Origin: Reticulascus tulasneorum
Taxonomy: Eukaryota; Ascomycota; Sordariomycetes; Glomerellales; Reticulascaceae
Length of the DNA stretch: 64,000 nucleotides
Reading direction: 5' to 3'
NCBI GenBank assembly: GCA_001557505.1
Contig: LSAX01000008.1
Span: forward strand, 1,674,001-1,738,000
Shown: positions 1-11,980 of the stretch, piece after piece
Numbering within the stretch: position 1 is the first letter of the stretch
How the letters are laid out: the number at the start of each line of letters is the position of its first letter
Made by a program: the position numbers and the translations under genes
The notes under the pieces: generated by a model
What the model was told of the DNA's origin: nothing
Database searches by the model: none
What the model saw: only the letters and a program-made list of their open reading frames with translations

Positions 1-1951
1 GGCGCTCGCGGTGAGTGCCCTGGGGCGAGGGTTTGCTGATAGGTACTGGGATGCGGCGAAGTTGTGGTATGGGGAGGCGGGAGCCAGAGATGAGTTTCCA
101 GCCTTGCTATTACGAGATTGGGGGATGTCGCTCAGGACGACACCGTCGAGATTATGGATTTCGTCCCGTGATCGGGGTACAGATGGGAAGGGACTGTGTC
201 TCCCTCCGTCTTGGTTCTCGGATCTCGACGCAGACGACTGGCGCGACCAGCTCATGGTACGCAGCGCATGGCTCGAGGGAAGGTTATCGTTGGGGGGGGG
301 GTTCAGACGACAGCAGTCATGTTCGGCGGTCGAGATCTGGGTGCCGTTCGGTCGGCTTCGGGGTCTCGCCTGGTCACAGCAGGGCTTTATCGACGGGAGG
401 TCTGGTGCTTGGTACGGTCGGCTCGCCGAAGGGGGTGGGAGGAGGACGGTTGGTGAGATAGGTTTGCTCTGGAGCGGCTCGCGCTTAAGAGGATTGGGGA
501 AAGGTTTGGGTGGTGGGAAGGCTGCGACGAATGGGACGAGATGTGCGCCTACTTCCTACCAGCAAGCCCAGCCTAGCCCGCGCAGATAGAAGAATGTCCC
601 GCGCAGGGTGCAGGGAGGTTTGGCCAATGATGAGGGTCGGACAGCCGTGTACGGTGACAGGGGGACGGTGGAAGGACGGCAGGATTTATTTGTTTAGGTG
701 CAGCAGTCCAACCAGTGATGAGAGGGTGTTTCCTCCGAGGGTGTGCTACGAGCAAGGGGGCTGCTATGTATGTCGTTTGATGTGAACCTTTGCTCGAGGT
801 CCGCGGATGGGGGAAAAGTCTGTCTTGAACTCCGCATAGACCAGACCGTAGAATTTGGGTCGGGTCGCCTTTCATCGTATTCCCTTTTCAACGTAGGGTA
901 AGGTAGTAGGGCCTCCCCCGGCCCGTGAACTTTCTCTCGACGCAGGTGCTGCCTTGCGACCCCAGAGCGGGAAGTGGACAGAAACCCCAAGGCAGGCCGC
1001 TGATTCGACAGAATCCGCGGTGGAGGCTGGGCGTCTCCAAGCGCCTGCGCCGTTCGTTGCCTTTTCGCGTGCAGCGCTAGTGCCAATTCTGCTCTTTCGT
1101 ACGGACGCTGTGTCTACGTAGTATGGGATACATACAGATGTGGTTAGGTATGGACGAATAGTGCCATATGTCAGGTATGTACAGATTACCCAGGTTACAT
1201 TTGTGTAGTAAGGCAATTACCAAAATATCCACGAATGCCATGGCTCACGAGAACCCCACCCGACTGCAGGCAGACTGAGATCCTCAAAGCCCAAACTGAT
1301 GGATAAGCTAATCTCCATACACCGATTCTCTCCACTGTATTTTGTAAAGTCCCCGAAAGAAATGAAAATTGACGAGATAACCATCGTTGCTGCAACGGGG
1401 GATTGAAAGAAGGAGACAAAAATGTAATTCCTCGCTGCATCGCAAATGTCGATTGCCGACATCAATTGAAACCCCAATACTCCCCCTGTTATCCATAAAT
1501 AAACGATCGGCAAGCTGCCTAAAACCATTCCCGTCAAACCAGGAACACAAGGCATAAAGTTCGAGGCTAAGATCGAATTGAGGCGTCCAAGCCAACACGG
1601 GGAACAGAGACGGAACGTTTCTGGGCGCTCCCCGGTCGACATTTAGCAGGAACCTAAGGTAGGTATACAGCACTAACCCAAGTAAAGTCAACTGCTTAGG
1701 TAGTCACAGCCAGTTATCATTTTCATATGGTCATCTGTGTCTGAGAAATGTATAAACAAACAATACATTCGCAGTCCCTCCTCTTTGAATGCCTGAGTCA
1801 TGATATCCTGACGTTATCACCTCTCTACAGAAGCCCCCCCATAATTACAAGCTATACTTGAAAGATGCTGTCCCAACTTCCTTAACTATTCTTCCCATGT
1901 GTACGTATAGAGGTCAAATGTCGACCAACTCGCAGCATGCCAACTCCGTAT
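1..1951. other. Intergenic, no supported gene
   Basis: No reading frame here resembles a known protein, and the open frames on both strands have no consistent codon pattern. The first 600 bases are GC-rich with a short G run near 293-301. Bases 1300-1900 are more AT-rich. CCTAAGGTAGG occurs near 1652, one of many similar short motifs in the window. The right end is the 3' flank of the ergosteryl-beta-glucosidase gene, whose stop codon is at 1952-1954 on the minus strand. Confidence 0.6.
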
Positions 1952-4364
1952 CTACATGACACTGCACCTCCCAAAGTCAAACCCGTACCCTTGCTGGCAC
2001 TGCTCCAAATACCCCAGCTCTTCCGCGGAGCTCTCGGGGACGTTGTGTTTTCTCACAAGCCCATTGACCTTCAGCGTCTGCTCGCCATCGCCATGCCACC
2101 ACTTGAGCCTCTGGATCAGTGGGCCTTCGTCGTCGTCCGTGCTGATCTGCCATTTGCCCGATGACACCTCCACAGTGCAATCGTCCTGAGGGAAGTGGAA
2201 CTCGGGCAAAAATACAATCGTCGGTGTCGCTTCCGACGGGGGCGCGGGCGCATTTAACTTGAGAACGAACTCGCAGGATCGGAGGTCGAAGCCCGATTGC
2301 AACACTTTTCCCGACACCACCGTTGCTGTGGGCCGTACGAAGGCCTCAGCGGCGCGGTAGCCGGGTGCGTTGGTGAGCTCTGGCGCACTGGATGGCGCTG
2401 AGGATATAGAGGGATTCATGATCGTACTCTGGAGATTCGTTGGCGTCACCCTCAAATCATCTGCCGCGTCCTTGTTCGTCGTCTGGCGTTTGACCAGACT
2501 GCTGGTAGACTGGTTCGGGTCCGGCGTTCTCGGCAACGGCGAAACCGGCAGCGGCTTGTCATCCAGCGAATAGATGGATAAGTCTTCGCCATTCCAGTTA
2601 TCGCCATATTCGTGTGTGTTCTAGTCTCTCTGTCAGCCACTCCACTTCAACATTGAGAGTCGCTTCTCAGCACTTACCTGCGCCATGTAGAGCCAAAGGC
2701 AGTGGCCCTCCATCCCCGATCCCTCGGCCGCATAGTAGTTGGCGTCAAGCGCAGCAGACTGGCTCGAGTAGTCGCCAGTCTTGTACGCTTGCTTCTCGTC
2801 CATGTCGTACGGGATTCCAAATTCCGTCATGATACAAGGATGCTTCCCTATGCGGTCCAAGCCCTCTTTCCGTAGAGCGGCAAGCTGGTCTCTGAAGCAG
2901 TTGCGAATGGCCGTTTCTCCAATCTTGATCGCGAACGCCGGGTGCAGGTATCGGCCACGCAGCACCCCAACAATGTCGACGTTCCACGTCCGGTTCCACT
3001 TCTTTGTCATGAGCGTGATGCCATCGTAGAAATGAGGCGAGAAAGCCATGTTCGGATCATCATCTTTGGTTCCCTTGATTTGGGGAGGAAGTTCCAACGT
3101 TGGGTATTGAAGGAGCATGATGGTGTTTTTGTGGATTGGTCGGATTCCATCCCTATAATTTCGGTAAAGCTCCATGAAGTACGTATCTGTGAATTGAGGA
3201 TAATCGATATGTTTTCCTGTGTGCGGGTTCTTTGAGAAATATGCCTTTTTGAGGAGCGTATCGTTTGATGGGTCCCAGATTCCATGTTGGGCCCAGATAC
3301 ACTCCCCAAGCTTCCACCCAGGGTCTCTCGTCCACCCGTAACGGGACTCGTCGTAGTCGGCCGGTAACCAGGCAATCTCTCCATGAGGATCAACCAGGGT
3401 TCGCCCGACTTTATAGGGGCCTAACCCGCCCATGTCCCAAGTGTCCACCTCGCATGCTCGACCAGACCCAGTAAGCATGGTTTGCCACATGGTTGGTGTA
3501 GTACCCTTTTTCAACGGATGCTCCTTTGGAATGACACTCAAGTCTTCGTATCCCACGAATCCTCGGTTCGGCTCGTTCATGCTCTCCCAGCCGACCACGA
3601 CATCATTTTCGAGATCACCGGCCTCGTGAATCCGCCTTGCCAGATGGGCGCATGCACCAACAAAATGCCCTTGGAGGAAATCTTGGATGTTGATCCCATT
3701 TATTATACACTTCGGCGCAAAATCCTTGCCCGCGAAGAACAGGGTGAAGATCGTCGCAGCCGCCAGTCGAAAGTAATTCGTAGACCATATCATTTTAGGG
3801 AACTCGGCAGGCTTCGGATACGTGTTGTGTACAATAGCAGCTTCGGTCGCTGCGAAGCTCTGGGGATTCAGCCCGCATGCGTATATCGTCCACATCGGCG
3901 CGCCAGAGCCGCCACAGAATCTAGACCACTACGCATGATTAGCCTCAATCGAGCAAAGCTGCATACATAGCATAACTTACCACATCCTGGTGCGGATCCA
4001 TGAACACGTAGAAGCCGTATTCTTTAGCTATCCTCAGGATATCAATCGTGTGCTGTATCCATTCCTCGTCGTACTTCCCCGGGCCGGACGGCTCGATGGC
4101 TTCCCACGTAAAGACATAACGGATCGTGTTGAAACCGTAGCGTTTTATCCTAGAGAAGTGGACGTGGGCATCTTCTTTCGGAAAAGGCCTGTCGTGGAAC
4201 TTGACGTTGTCGCCGTCGAAGAACTGGTCCACTATGTGAGAGGGTTGGTGCGGTTCGCTGGGGTACTTGGCGTCGCCAGCGACGTTAATGCCGCGGAGCA
4301 CGACTTGTCTACCATAACCGTCTCGAAACTCGCCGTCTTCGATTTGCAATCTCAAAGGCGACAT
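1952..4364 (-). CDS. Ergosteryl-beta-glucosidase, GH5 (EGCrP2-like)
   Basis: Three exons (4364-3981, 3928-2678, 2620-1952) give 767 residues with GT-AG introns of 52 and 57 bp. The protein is a glycoside hydrolase family 5 enzyme of the endoglycoceramidase-related group, which in fungi hydrolyses ergosteryl-glucoside in the cytosol. Seen directly: the N-terminal IEDGEFRDGYGRQVVLRGIN block, DPHQDVWSRFCGGSGAP across intron 1, the acid/base glutamate in WESMNEPN (about E247), and the nucleophile in IMTEFGIPYD (about E497). A Ser/Pro/Thr-rich linker lies near residues 560-620, before a C-terminal beta-sandwich-like domain. There is no signal peptide, which fits a cytosolic enzyme. An in-frame upstream ATG at 4421 would add 19 residues; 4364 is preferred because the family starts just before the IEDG block. 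The specific substrate is inferred from family membership. Confidence 0.9.
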
Positions 4365-6215
4365 GATTTGGGAACGAAGATGGCAGGATGAACGAGTGTT
4401 GGGCGGTAAGAAATGGGGCAAGGTTTACGAAGCAGTCTGGAGGTTTGGTTTCCAATGGGCGGGAACAGGGGTCTTTTCAATGACGTTCGGCACCAAGCCA
4501 AGCATTAAAAATGATGGCCAAGAGTTGGGTGGATAATCCGTAGGAGGGTCACGTATCGCTACAAGGCGTAGCAGTGTCTAAATTGATACGTAGCTCTTGG
4601 AACCAGGAGTTGCAGAAAGATGGTGATAAATGAAATTTGCAGCAATCCCTGCCGACTGCAGGTGTCCGTCTTTTATGAATGATATGACTGAGAGCCCGAT
4701 GGCTTCGAGGTCATCGATGTCTTGGTTTCGTGTTCGTGATCGCTTGCAGGTGAGCCAATGATCAGCATGACAGCATGGGTCCGGACCCGAAGAACCTCGC
4801 TTTTGGAAGATTCAGCGGGCATACACCGGATCAATGCCGCTAGATCTCCGGCATGCCAACTCATCCCGCTTCCAAGATCCAACCTTCCGTTGTTTTGCCG
4901 ATATGGATGTTAGTCCACGCCCGACTCGAGAGGGCATTACACATAGCGACAAATCACTACGCCTGCAGTAACAGCCTTGGGTGACGAATCTCTCTGACAG
5001 TGATTCCATAAATATCTCCCATGGAGGCTGATTTAACTTTGCTCTCGGGCTAAGTCCCCCCCGCATCTTACGATACCAGGCAGACATCAATCAGGATGGG
5101 AGCTGACTCCCTGGAGCAACTGTCGGAAGGATGCGATAATGCGATACTTGTCAGAGTTTAGTCCAAGATTGAGGACAGCCAGACTTGAGATATGAGGTTA
5201 TCCATCCGTAAAACGAGTGCACTGCCATCAGCATCCACTTCGGCACACCAGCTGACGTCCCGTCTCTCAAATGGTGTACCTCAGGGAGTGAGCTTGAAGA
5301 TGATATCTCTCTTTGAGAATCCTGCCCAAAGGACCAGGTGCATAGCTCCGAGTATGATATTATGAGGCTTGCCGCCTGGCACGAGTCCCCGTTACCTGAC
5401 AGCATTTAAGCATCCCCTTCTGCTTGGCACAATAAGATCTTCGGGACACTGTTTACATTAGTTGGACTCATTTTCAGTTACAAAACAATGTAAATCTCAA
5501 ATAAATCAAATTGCTCAATTTGGCGACGAGCGTGAATCTTAGAATGTTTCGCCCCTTGCCCAACCATATTCCAAGTCGGTATAGAATGTAAGAGCCCGGG
5601 TATTTAACAAAGAATGTAGAAGTCGCTAGAATCGCCAAACACATACTGTTTGGCGTCGCATTCACAGAGAGGATGCTATGTCTTTTGAGTGAGATGGTCA
5701 AGATGCTGGTAAGAAACAACAAAGCAGTATCAACACTGTTCGAAAACTCTGGCAAAGGCGAGGAGGTTTCAAGAATACAAACTGGCTCGTGCTAGTTGAA
5801 ACGTCAATTCCTGAACAATCTAAGCCACTAGATTCGAATTGGTCTTTGTAGAACCATAAGGATAATAACCTGGAAACTTTGGGGGAGTCGGAATGGTGTA
5901 TAGCCTCAACATGGCCGAAACAGTATTGTGCAGAACAATGCCGCCAGAATATGCCACTAACTTCCCTCACGAATAACCATTTCCCTATGAGAGCATACCT
6001 CTTAGGGCACACATAAGACTTGCCTTCAGTGTTCTCTTTCGATCGTGGGATGTTCAGCAACTTCAAGTTCCTAATCAGACGATTAGACTTGCTCAACTTG
6101 ACTTCACTACATCTTTACTGCCGCCGAAAACCTGCCTCGTCAGTCTTCATATTCTAACTCGCCCAAGTCATAAACAGTCCAGTATTCTTTCCGTCCCATC
6201 ATCACCGCGGGTATC
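4365..6215. other. Intergenic, no supported gene
   Basis: This contains the promoter of the minus-strand glucosidase and about 1.6 kb of DNA with only short, unconserved open frames on both strands. Bases 5440-5800 are AT-rich. I see no tRNA, repeat or transposon signature. Confidence 0.5.
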
Positions 6216-6659
6216 ATGGCATCTGTTTCTGTCAGCAGCTCCCTCGAGGATGAGAACGAAGTCTCTCCCGACCCGATGATAATGGACGTCTCTAATCCTG
6301 AATTCGATCTTGTACCTGGTACCCCTTGGTTTAAAGAGGTCAATTTCGCCTGGTCCAGTCAGAACGATGATCAAGAGGACAAATACACATCTCAGCTCTA
6401 TATTGGCAAGATTCCTATCATCCAACTCACCACACCAGATGGCCAGGTTATGCCATACGAAGATATGCCAAAAGGGACTAACTGCCGACACATATCAAAA
6501 GAGGCCCTGGCAATGTTCCTACGATGGGAGGACAGTAAGAGCGAGGCACTGATTCCGGTGAATTGGACAGTCAAACAGCGGAAACACTCTCAGAAACGGC
6601 GTGTCGGGAAAGAAAGGCACAGAATGTCCGAGAGAAAGAAGCGGAAGGCGGAGATATGA
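6216..6659 (+). CDS. Hypothetical protein, doubtful
   Basis: An ATG-initiated 147-residue frame in otherwise empty DNA. The N-terminal half is acidic (SSLEDENEVSPDP, NDDQEDK). The C-terminus is strongly basic (KQRKHSQKRRVGKERHRMSERKKRKAEI), resembling a nuclear localisation or nucleic-acid-binding tail. The middle contains LYIGKIPIIQLTTPDGQ and PYEDMPKGTNCRHISKEAL. I recognise no family. Its length, composition and start codon make it the only plausible coding frame between 4.4 and 7.7 kb. It could equally be a gene remnant, since sequence after the stop keeps no obvious frame. Confidence 0.35.
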   Translation: MASVSVSSSLEDENEVSPDPMIMDVSNPEFDLVPGTPWFKEVNFAWSSQNDDQEDKYTSQLYIGKIPIIQLTTPDGQVMPYEDMPKGTNCRHISKEALAMFLRWEDSKSEALIPVNWTVKQRKHSQKRRVGKERHRMSERKKRKAEI

Positions 6660-7652
6660 ACAAAGGGCTCGGAGAAGATGTTGGCCGTGCAACGAGGATT
6701 GGAGAGGGCTAAGAACCCGGAGAACTCATGCAGAGTTGTTTGACTGGCTTTAAGTTTGTAAGACTCGGGACGAGGAGTGACGAGCAATCTGCCTTGTGCA
6801 CGAACGGGGTTGGATACATCATCGGTGGCCGGAAGCCAGCGTTCATCTTTCCCGAATATCCCGCAAAGCCATGGGAGGAATTCAACTGCGATGGTACCTT
6901 AATCTGCTGAATACGGGAGGTCATTCTCAGCATCCCGGTGATGAAGGTCGGATATCTCGTCATATAGTTTTAATGACTTTATCGTATGAAAAACCCATGG
7001 ACTCAGTCGTTCCATCCGATGATCATACTTTTTAGAGATCCCCAGATGAGCAGCCTGCAGACTCTTCCCTGCCCAATCTTCTTTTCTTGCGCGTATGTTG
7101 CCTGACGTTGATTCACATGTCGTGGCAAGAAGCAGCAAACCATTGCATACAACGACGTCAGAACGCACCGCCGATCCAGGGTCCAAATCAAACTGTGGGG
7201 GTTAGCATGATTCAGGGTGCAGCCCCTCCAACGGCCATCCACTCCACTATCAATCTCTATTTCGCCGAGAATGGCCACTAATCTTCAAAGCCTCTACTCC
7301 ATCTTCCCCCAACCCACGCCCCTCCAATATGCACACCGTGATGCCGTCAACCCCACCCCCGCCATTCTTCCACTCATCGCTTATTATGCTGCCCATTACA
7401 TAGGTGAAGATCGCGACGGACTTGTCTGCACCTCCAGATCTTGGCTGCCCCTCACACTTGCATGCCTTCAAATTCTCTATTCCTCTTATCCGTCCAGACG
7501 CTACGTCACTTTGTTTGCGTCGCCAGCGCAACTCGTCAGTTGTGCGAGTGAGTTGTTTTAAGTGCTCGTGTTTCCGCCCCGACTGAGCTGGTGTTTTACG
7601 GCTGCCTGGTAAAGTGCGTTGTGTTTGTTAGTGAACCTAGAATTTCTCTGCC
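6660..7652. other. Intergenic, upstream of tubulin cofactor C
   Basis: No supported gene. Short frames occur on both strands, including one at 6728-6910, but none continues through plausible introns or resembles a family. The right end is the promoter of the next gene. Confidence 0.5.
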
Positions 7653-7661
7653 TATATATAA
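7653..7661 (+). promoter_or_regulatory. TATA-like element of the TBCC gene
   Basis: TATATATAA sits only 6 bp before the first in-frame ATG (7667) and 63 bp before the second (7724). If it is a working TATA box, transcription would begin after 7667, so 7724 would be the real start codon. A short out-of-frame ATG near 7704 ends after four codons. Confidence 0.4.
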
Positions 7662-7723
7662 GAATCATGGTGCCTGACGTTATTAAGCCTGTTCATGCTG
7701 GAAATGGATTACCAGTGACGAGG

Positions 7724-8969
7724 ATGGATCCAAAGGAGAAATTTTATCGTCATTTCCAGGAGGCAGTCATTGGTGAGAAGAACATCTTGCGCACGGCACA
7801 GTCACCACATCTAATGCTTCCATAGTCCTCCAGGACCAAATCAGTCAACTAGGTTCAGTCGCCAAAGTTGGAGGAGAACGACAGGATGCCATCGATCATG
7901 TTTTAGCTGGGATTTCACTACTCTCTAATGAGGTCTCCGATGCCTCGGACTATGTTCCTGCCTATGACCAAAGGACCTACTCTCAGGTATGAAACATGCT
8001 TTTACGCAGCTCTCCAGTTTCTCATGGATACTAGGCAATCAAAGCCCTCACAGAAAAGTTGAACGCAACGACCACGAAACTGGCGCCACGTTCTAGATTT
8101 CAGTTTAAACCGCGCTCTCAAGAAACATCGACCAGCCAGACAGTGGCGCCGAAGAACGACCCTCGGTTGATGGTAGGCGGCGACCTCAAAAACTCCGATC
8201 CTGTTGGCTTGATTGGAGAGGGCCAAAGAGCCGTCAGCGAAGTGGAGACGGACAAGGTTGGTGACCTCCCGTCATTCCCCAAGAACTACAATGAGGAGAT
8301 GGCCCAGCCTGGGGCCAACAGAGTTCGAAAGCCGAGCTTCTCCGCCGCCCGAGATATTGCAATATCTGGCCAGAATGGCTTGCACATCATCCTCCCATCC
8401 ACAGCTTCGCGGGCGACCTCAGCAGGCAGTCTCACTGATCTGAGTGGATGCATTGTCGACATGTCCATACCCACCGCAGGCAGCGCACCTTTCGCTGGGC
8501 TTGCTTTGAAAAACATCTCCAAGTGCTTGATCATTGCTGGACAGGTTGCCGGTCCGGCTCATATGACCAATATCTCAGATAGCATTGTCGTCGTAGCTGC
8601 TAGGCAAGTCCGGATCCATGAGTGTAGAAACGTAGATATCTACCTCCACTGCACCAGTCACCCCATCATCGAAGACTGCTCTAACATGCGATTCGCACCG
8701 TTGCCAGCATGCTATGTAAGAGCACCGCCATCGATTTGCCTTTACTCTGCTGACTTTTTATACAGATGAAGGAAGCCCAAGATACAGATCAGAACCAGTG
8801 GGACCAGGTCGACGACTTCAAATGGCTGAAGTCTGACCATAGTCCAAACTGGAGTGTCCTACCAGAGCAGGAGAGAATAGTAGAGGACATTTGGACCAAA
8901 GTTGTGCCAGGTGAGCCAGGTGTAGGTATCGACGGCATTCTCGGAGCAGTCGGGCTGTCAGGCAGATAA
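7724..8969 (+). CDS. Tubulin-binding cofactor C (TBCC)
   Basis: Four exons (7724-7772, 7826-7986, 8035-8715, 8766-8969) encode 364 residues. Cofactor C acts with cofactors D and E and stimulates GTP hydrolysis by beta-tubulin to release folded alpha/beta-tubulin dimers in the cytosol. The N-terminal MDPKEKFYRHFQEAV block followed by a short helical segment matches the tubulin-binding spectrin-like part. A disordered Ser/Thr-rich linker follows. The C-terminal half is a C-CAP/cofactor C beta-helix (LTDLSGCIVDMS, LKNISKCLIIAGQVAGPAHMTNISDSIVVVAARQVRIHEC, SHPIIEDCSNMRFAP); the QVRIHEC arginine is in the place of the catalytic arginine finger. The C-terminal DFKWLKSDHSPNWSVLP is typical of the family. 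An upstream ATG at 7667 would add 19 residues. The next gene is convergent, 181 bp away. Confidence 0.88.
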
Positions 8970-9150
8970 CTTGTTGGATCCCAAAGACGCCTCTTGTTTG
9001 GACATCCGGTTGGGTAACGCAGTGGTATGCTGCCATAAGACTGGCCCCGGGTAGCATGCGGGGATAGTCACATCCTTATAATACCAATAACAAGTCAAAT
9101 TTCGGGTATCGTTGGTGAATACTGGTGCTAAAGCCAAGCCTTTTCGACTA

Positions 9151-9582
9151 TTAGATGTCCATCTTATCACCTTTGCCGCCCTCTTCAGCTCCGAACCTGA
9201 CGCCTCCCTCGCGTAATCGATCCAGAACCTCTCGCTGCAACTGAATTCTGTCTTCGAGCTCTTTTATCTCCTCCTCTTGGTCAGATATTGTCCGACTCAT
9301 GTCTGGCAAGGCTTTCATCTGGACTCGAGCTCTCTGCAGCTTGTGCTTCAAGTTGTCCGTCGCGGTTGGGAGCTCCTTTAACGAGAGCGCAGCACTAGGG
9401 CTGGCCCCAAGAGGGTTCGGAGTCGCGCCAATACCGGCCGGAGTAGCGCCTGGTATACCGCCTGATGAGGCAGAGCTCTGTATTGCAGTACGCAGACGGG
9501 TGAGGATGGTGGTCAGCTCAGTGAGAGTGTCAAGCGCATCGGGGGATAGTGTTGACGGAAGGGCTAGAGGGTGATCTGGCAT
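9151..9582 (-). CDS. Mediator complex subunit 9 (Cse2-like)
   Basis: An intronless frame of 143 residues from ATG 9582. Residues 1-80 form a first helix (LSPDALDTLTELTTILTRLRTAI) and a Gly/Ala/Pro-rich linker. The C-terminal half holds ELPTATDNLKHKLQRARVQMKALPDMSRTI and a coiled coil rich in EEEIKELEDRIQLQREVLDRL. This is the short Med9/Cse2 pattern seen in filamentous fungi, a Mediator middle-module subunit linking regulators to RNA polymerase II in the nucleus. The open frame continues upstream to 9774, but that extension is unrelated in character and is probably leader sequence. The assignment rests on the coiled-coil pattern and length, so another small coiled-coil subunit is possible. 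Confidence 0.6.
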   Translation of the reverse strand: MPDHPLALPSTLSPDALDTLTELTTILTRLRTAIQSSASSGGIPGATPAGIGATPNPLGASPSAALSLKELPTATDNLKHKLQRARVQMKALPDMSRTISDQEEEIKELEDRIQLQREVLDRLREGGVRFGAEEGGKGDKMDI

Positions 9583-10084
9583 TTTTGCGACTGTGATTCC
9601 CTTTCCTAGGCTTGAAATTAGTTGGTATATTTGTAATCGAAAAAATCGAGCTTGAAGATCATATGAAATAGGGCGATCGAGTTGCTGCCGCAGATAATGG
9701 AGCAAAGCCAATATGAGCCTCACTGGAAGCGGGTGTTGGAAAGAGAGGCTACCCGTAGTCTGATTGGGAGTCAAATTTGTTGAAAGTCAACAGAGGGGCA
9801 GCAAGGATCACGGCTCCATCCGATGAGTTCGGAGCACTGTGTAAAGATTGTGTGTTTGCAAGCTCATATACAGTGCGAAATGGTCAAAAGCCCCAAGAAG
9901 CGGATCAGCCGATGACATAGACACACCCCCACCATCAGACCAAGCGTGTCTCACAGAAAAGATAGAGCTCTCCGTTCTTCAAACCTCACCACCACCACCA
10001 GAAAATCACGCATATACTTCAGAGCTTGCACATTCCCAAATTCAAGTCAATTCATTCAATAGCATCCGTGAAAAGACTTCCAAG

Positions 10085-11980
10085 ATGGCTAAGACCGAGC
10101 AGAAAGCCTGCCTGAGTACGTCTACCAAGTCTTCCTCTTCCGTTTCTGCCTCGTCTCCACAACCCCGCGATGATGTTGGTGATGGTGGTGGTGATTTCCA
10201 GAAGTTGTCCAATGGAGGAGGTGTCGCGAACTCCGCTAGATTACAGCCCAAGCCCGATTACGTTCTTACTCTCTGCTACATTCTTATCTATCTTGAGCTT
10301 GGCTGGCTAATACTTTGGCTCTTGCGTTCTTACAGTCGTGATTGATGGATGGGGTGTTCCATCAGAGGAATCTCCAAAGAACGGAGATGCCATTGCTGCT
10401 GCGAAGACTCCTTTCATGGACGAGTTTTCCAAGAGCAAGACCGGATACGTCGAGCTGGAGGCATCCTCCCTTGCTGTTGGTCTACCAGAGGGGCTGATGG
10501 GCAACTCGGAAGTGGGCCATCTGAATATTGGCGCGGGCCGAGTAGTTTGGCAGGACGTGGTCCGGATTGATCAGGCTGTCAAGAATGGAGATTTTGCCAA
10601 GAACGAGATCGTTAAGAAGGCCCTCGAGAGTGCGAAGAGTGGCAATGGGCGACTACACCTATGTGGGCTCGTCTCGCACGGTGGTGTTGTAAGTGGTCAA
10701 TGTGATCTAAGTAGCAACCAATGCTTACTCGTGGATAGCACTCCAAACAAGAACATCTCTATGCCCTGCTCAAGGCTGCCAAGGCCTATGACGTTCCCAA
10801 GGTCTATATCCACTTCTTTGGTGACGGCCGCGATACCGATCCCAAGTCCGGTGCTGGCTATTTGGAAGAGCTCTTAGACAACATAAAGGAGATTGGCACC
10901 GGTGAGATTGCTACTGTTGTCGGTAGATACTACGCTATGGACCGTGATAAGAGATGGGAGAGAGTCGAGCTCGCCCTGAAGGGCATGGTTCTCGGTGAAG
11001 GCGAGGAGACTGATGATCCCGTCAAGGTCATCAAGGAGCGATATGCCAGGGGAGGAGATAAGGACAAGGATGAGTTCTTGTCGCCTATCATTGTCGGCGG
11101 AAAGGAGTCCCGTATCAAGGGTGAGTGGCTTCAGAAAGCCCACTGAATCGAGTGATACTGACGAGTCTTAGATGATGACACTGTCTTCTTCTTCAACTAT
11201 CGATCAGACCGAGTACGGCAAATCACTCAGCTTATCGGCGATATCGACCGATCAGGCCTTCCCGATTTCCCATACCCCAAGCTGTCCAAGATCGTGACAA
11301 TGACACAATACAAGACCGACTACCCATTCGAGATTGCCTTCCAGCCACAGCGCATGGACAACGTGCTGGCAGAATGGCTCGGGAAGCAGGGTGTCGAGCA
11401 GGTTCACATCGCAGAGACTGAGAAGTACGCTCACGTAACTTTCTTCTTCAATGGTGGTGTGGAGAAGGTTTTTGCCCTGGAAACCCGCGATCCTGACCAA
11501 GACCTCGTACCATCCAACAAGTCAGTCGCGACTTACGACAAGGCACCTGAAATGTCCGCCGCCGGAGTCGCAGACCAAGTATGCAAGCGCCTTGCTGAAC
11601 AAAAGTTCCCCTTTGTCATGAACAACTTCGCACCACCAGATATGGTTGGTCACACAGGTGTGTACGAAGCAGCCATCGTTGGTGTTGAGGCTACAGACAA
11701 GGCAATTGGAAAGATCTACGAAGCTTGTAAGAAGGAGGGATACGTGTTATTCATCACCTCTGATCATGGCAACGCTGAGGAGATGAAGTTCCCCGACGGC
11801 AAACCCAAGACTTCCCACACCACGAACAAGGTCCCATTCGTCATGGCGAATGCTCCTGACGGCTGGAGTCTCAAGCAGGTGGGTGGTGTGCTCGGTGATG
11901 TCGCTCCAACAATTTTGGGAGCCATTGGGCTACCGCAACCAGAGGATATGACGGGCGAGAATCTCCTTAGCAAGGCATGA
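10085..11980 (+). CDS. 2,3-BPG-independent phosphoglycerate mutase
   Basis: Four exons (10085-10115, 10336-10688, 10739-11120, 11172-11980) encode 524 residues, the normal length for the cofactor-independent, alkaline-phosphatase-superfamily enzyme. It interconverts 3- and 2-phosphoglycerate in cytosolic glycolysis and gluconeogenesis. Visible motifs are IVIDGWGVP (first metal site), the phospho-acceptor serine in LMGNSEVGHLNIG (about S68), LVSHGGVHS across intron 2, FFGDGRDTDPKSG, FFFNYRSDRVRQI, and the C-terminal metal motifs NNFAPPDMVGHTG, TSDHGNAEEM and HTTNKVPF. All catalytic blocks are intact. Intron 1 is unusually long for this window (220 bp) and follows only ten codons, a placement often seen in highly expressed fungal glycolytic genes. 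Confidence 0.96.

Noticed and set aside
6216..6659. A larger gene joining 6216-6659 with the 6728-6910 frame
   Set aside because: The frames do not match across a plausible GT-AG intron and no family supports the join.
9583..9774. Longer start for the Mediator subunit 9 frame
   Set aside because: Those 64 codons have hydrophobic, non-Med9 character, and the coiled-coil subunit is complete from the ATG at 9582.
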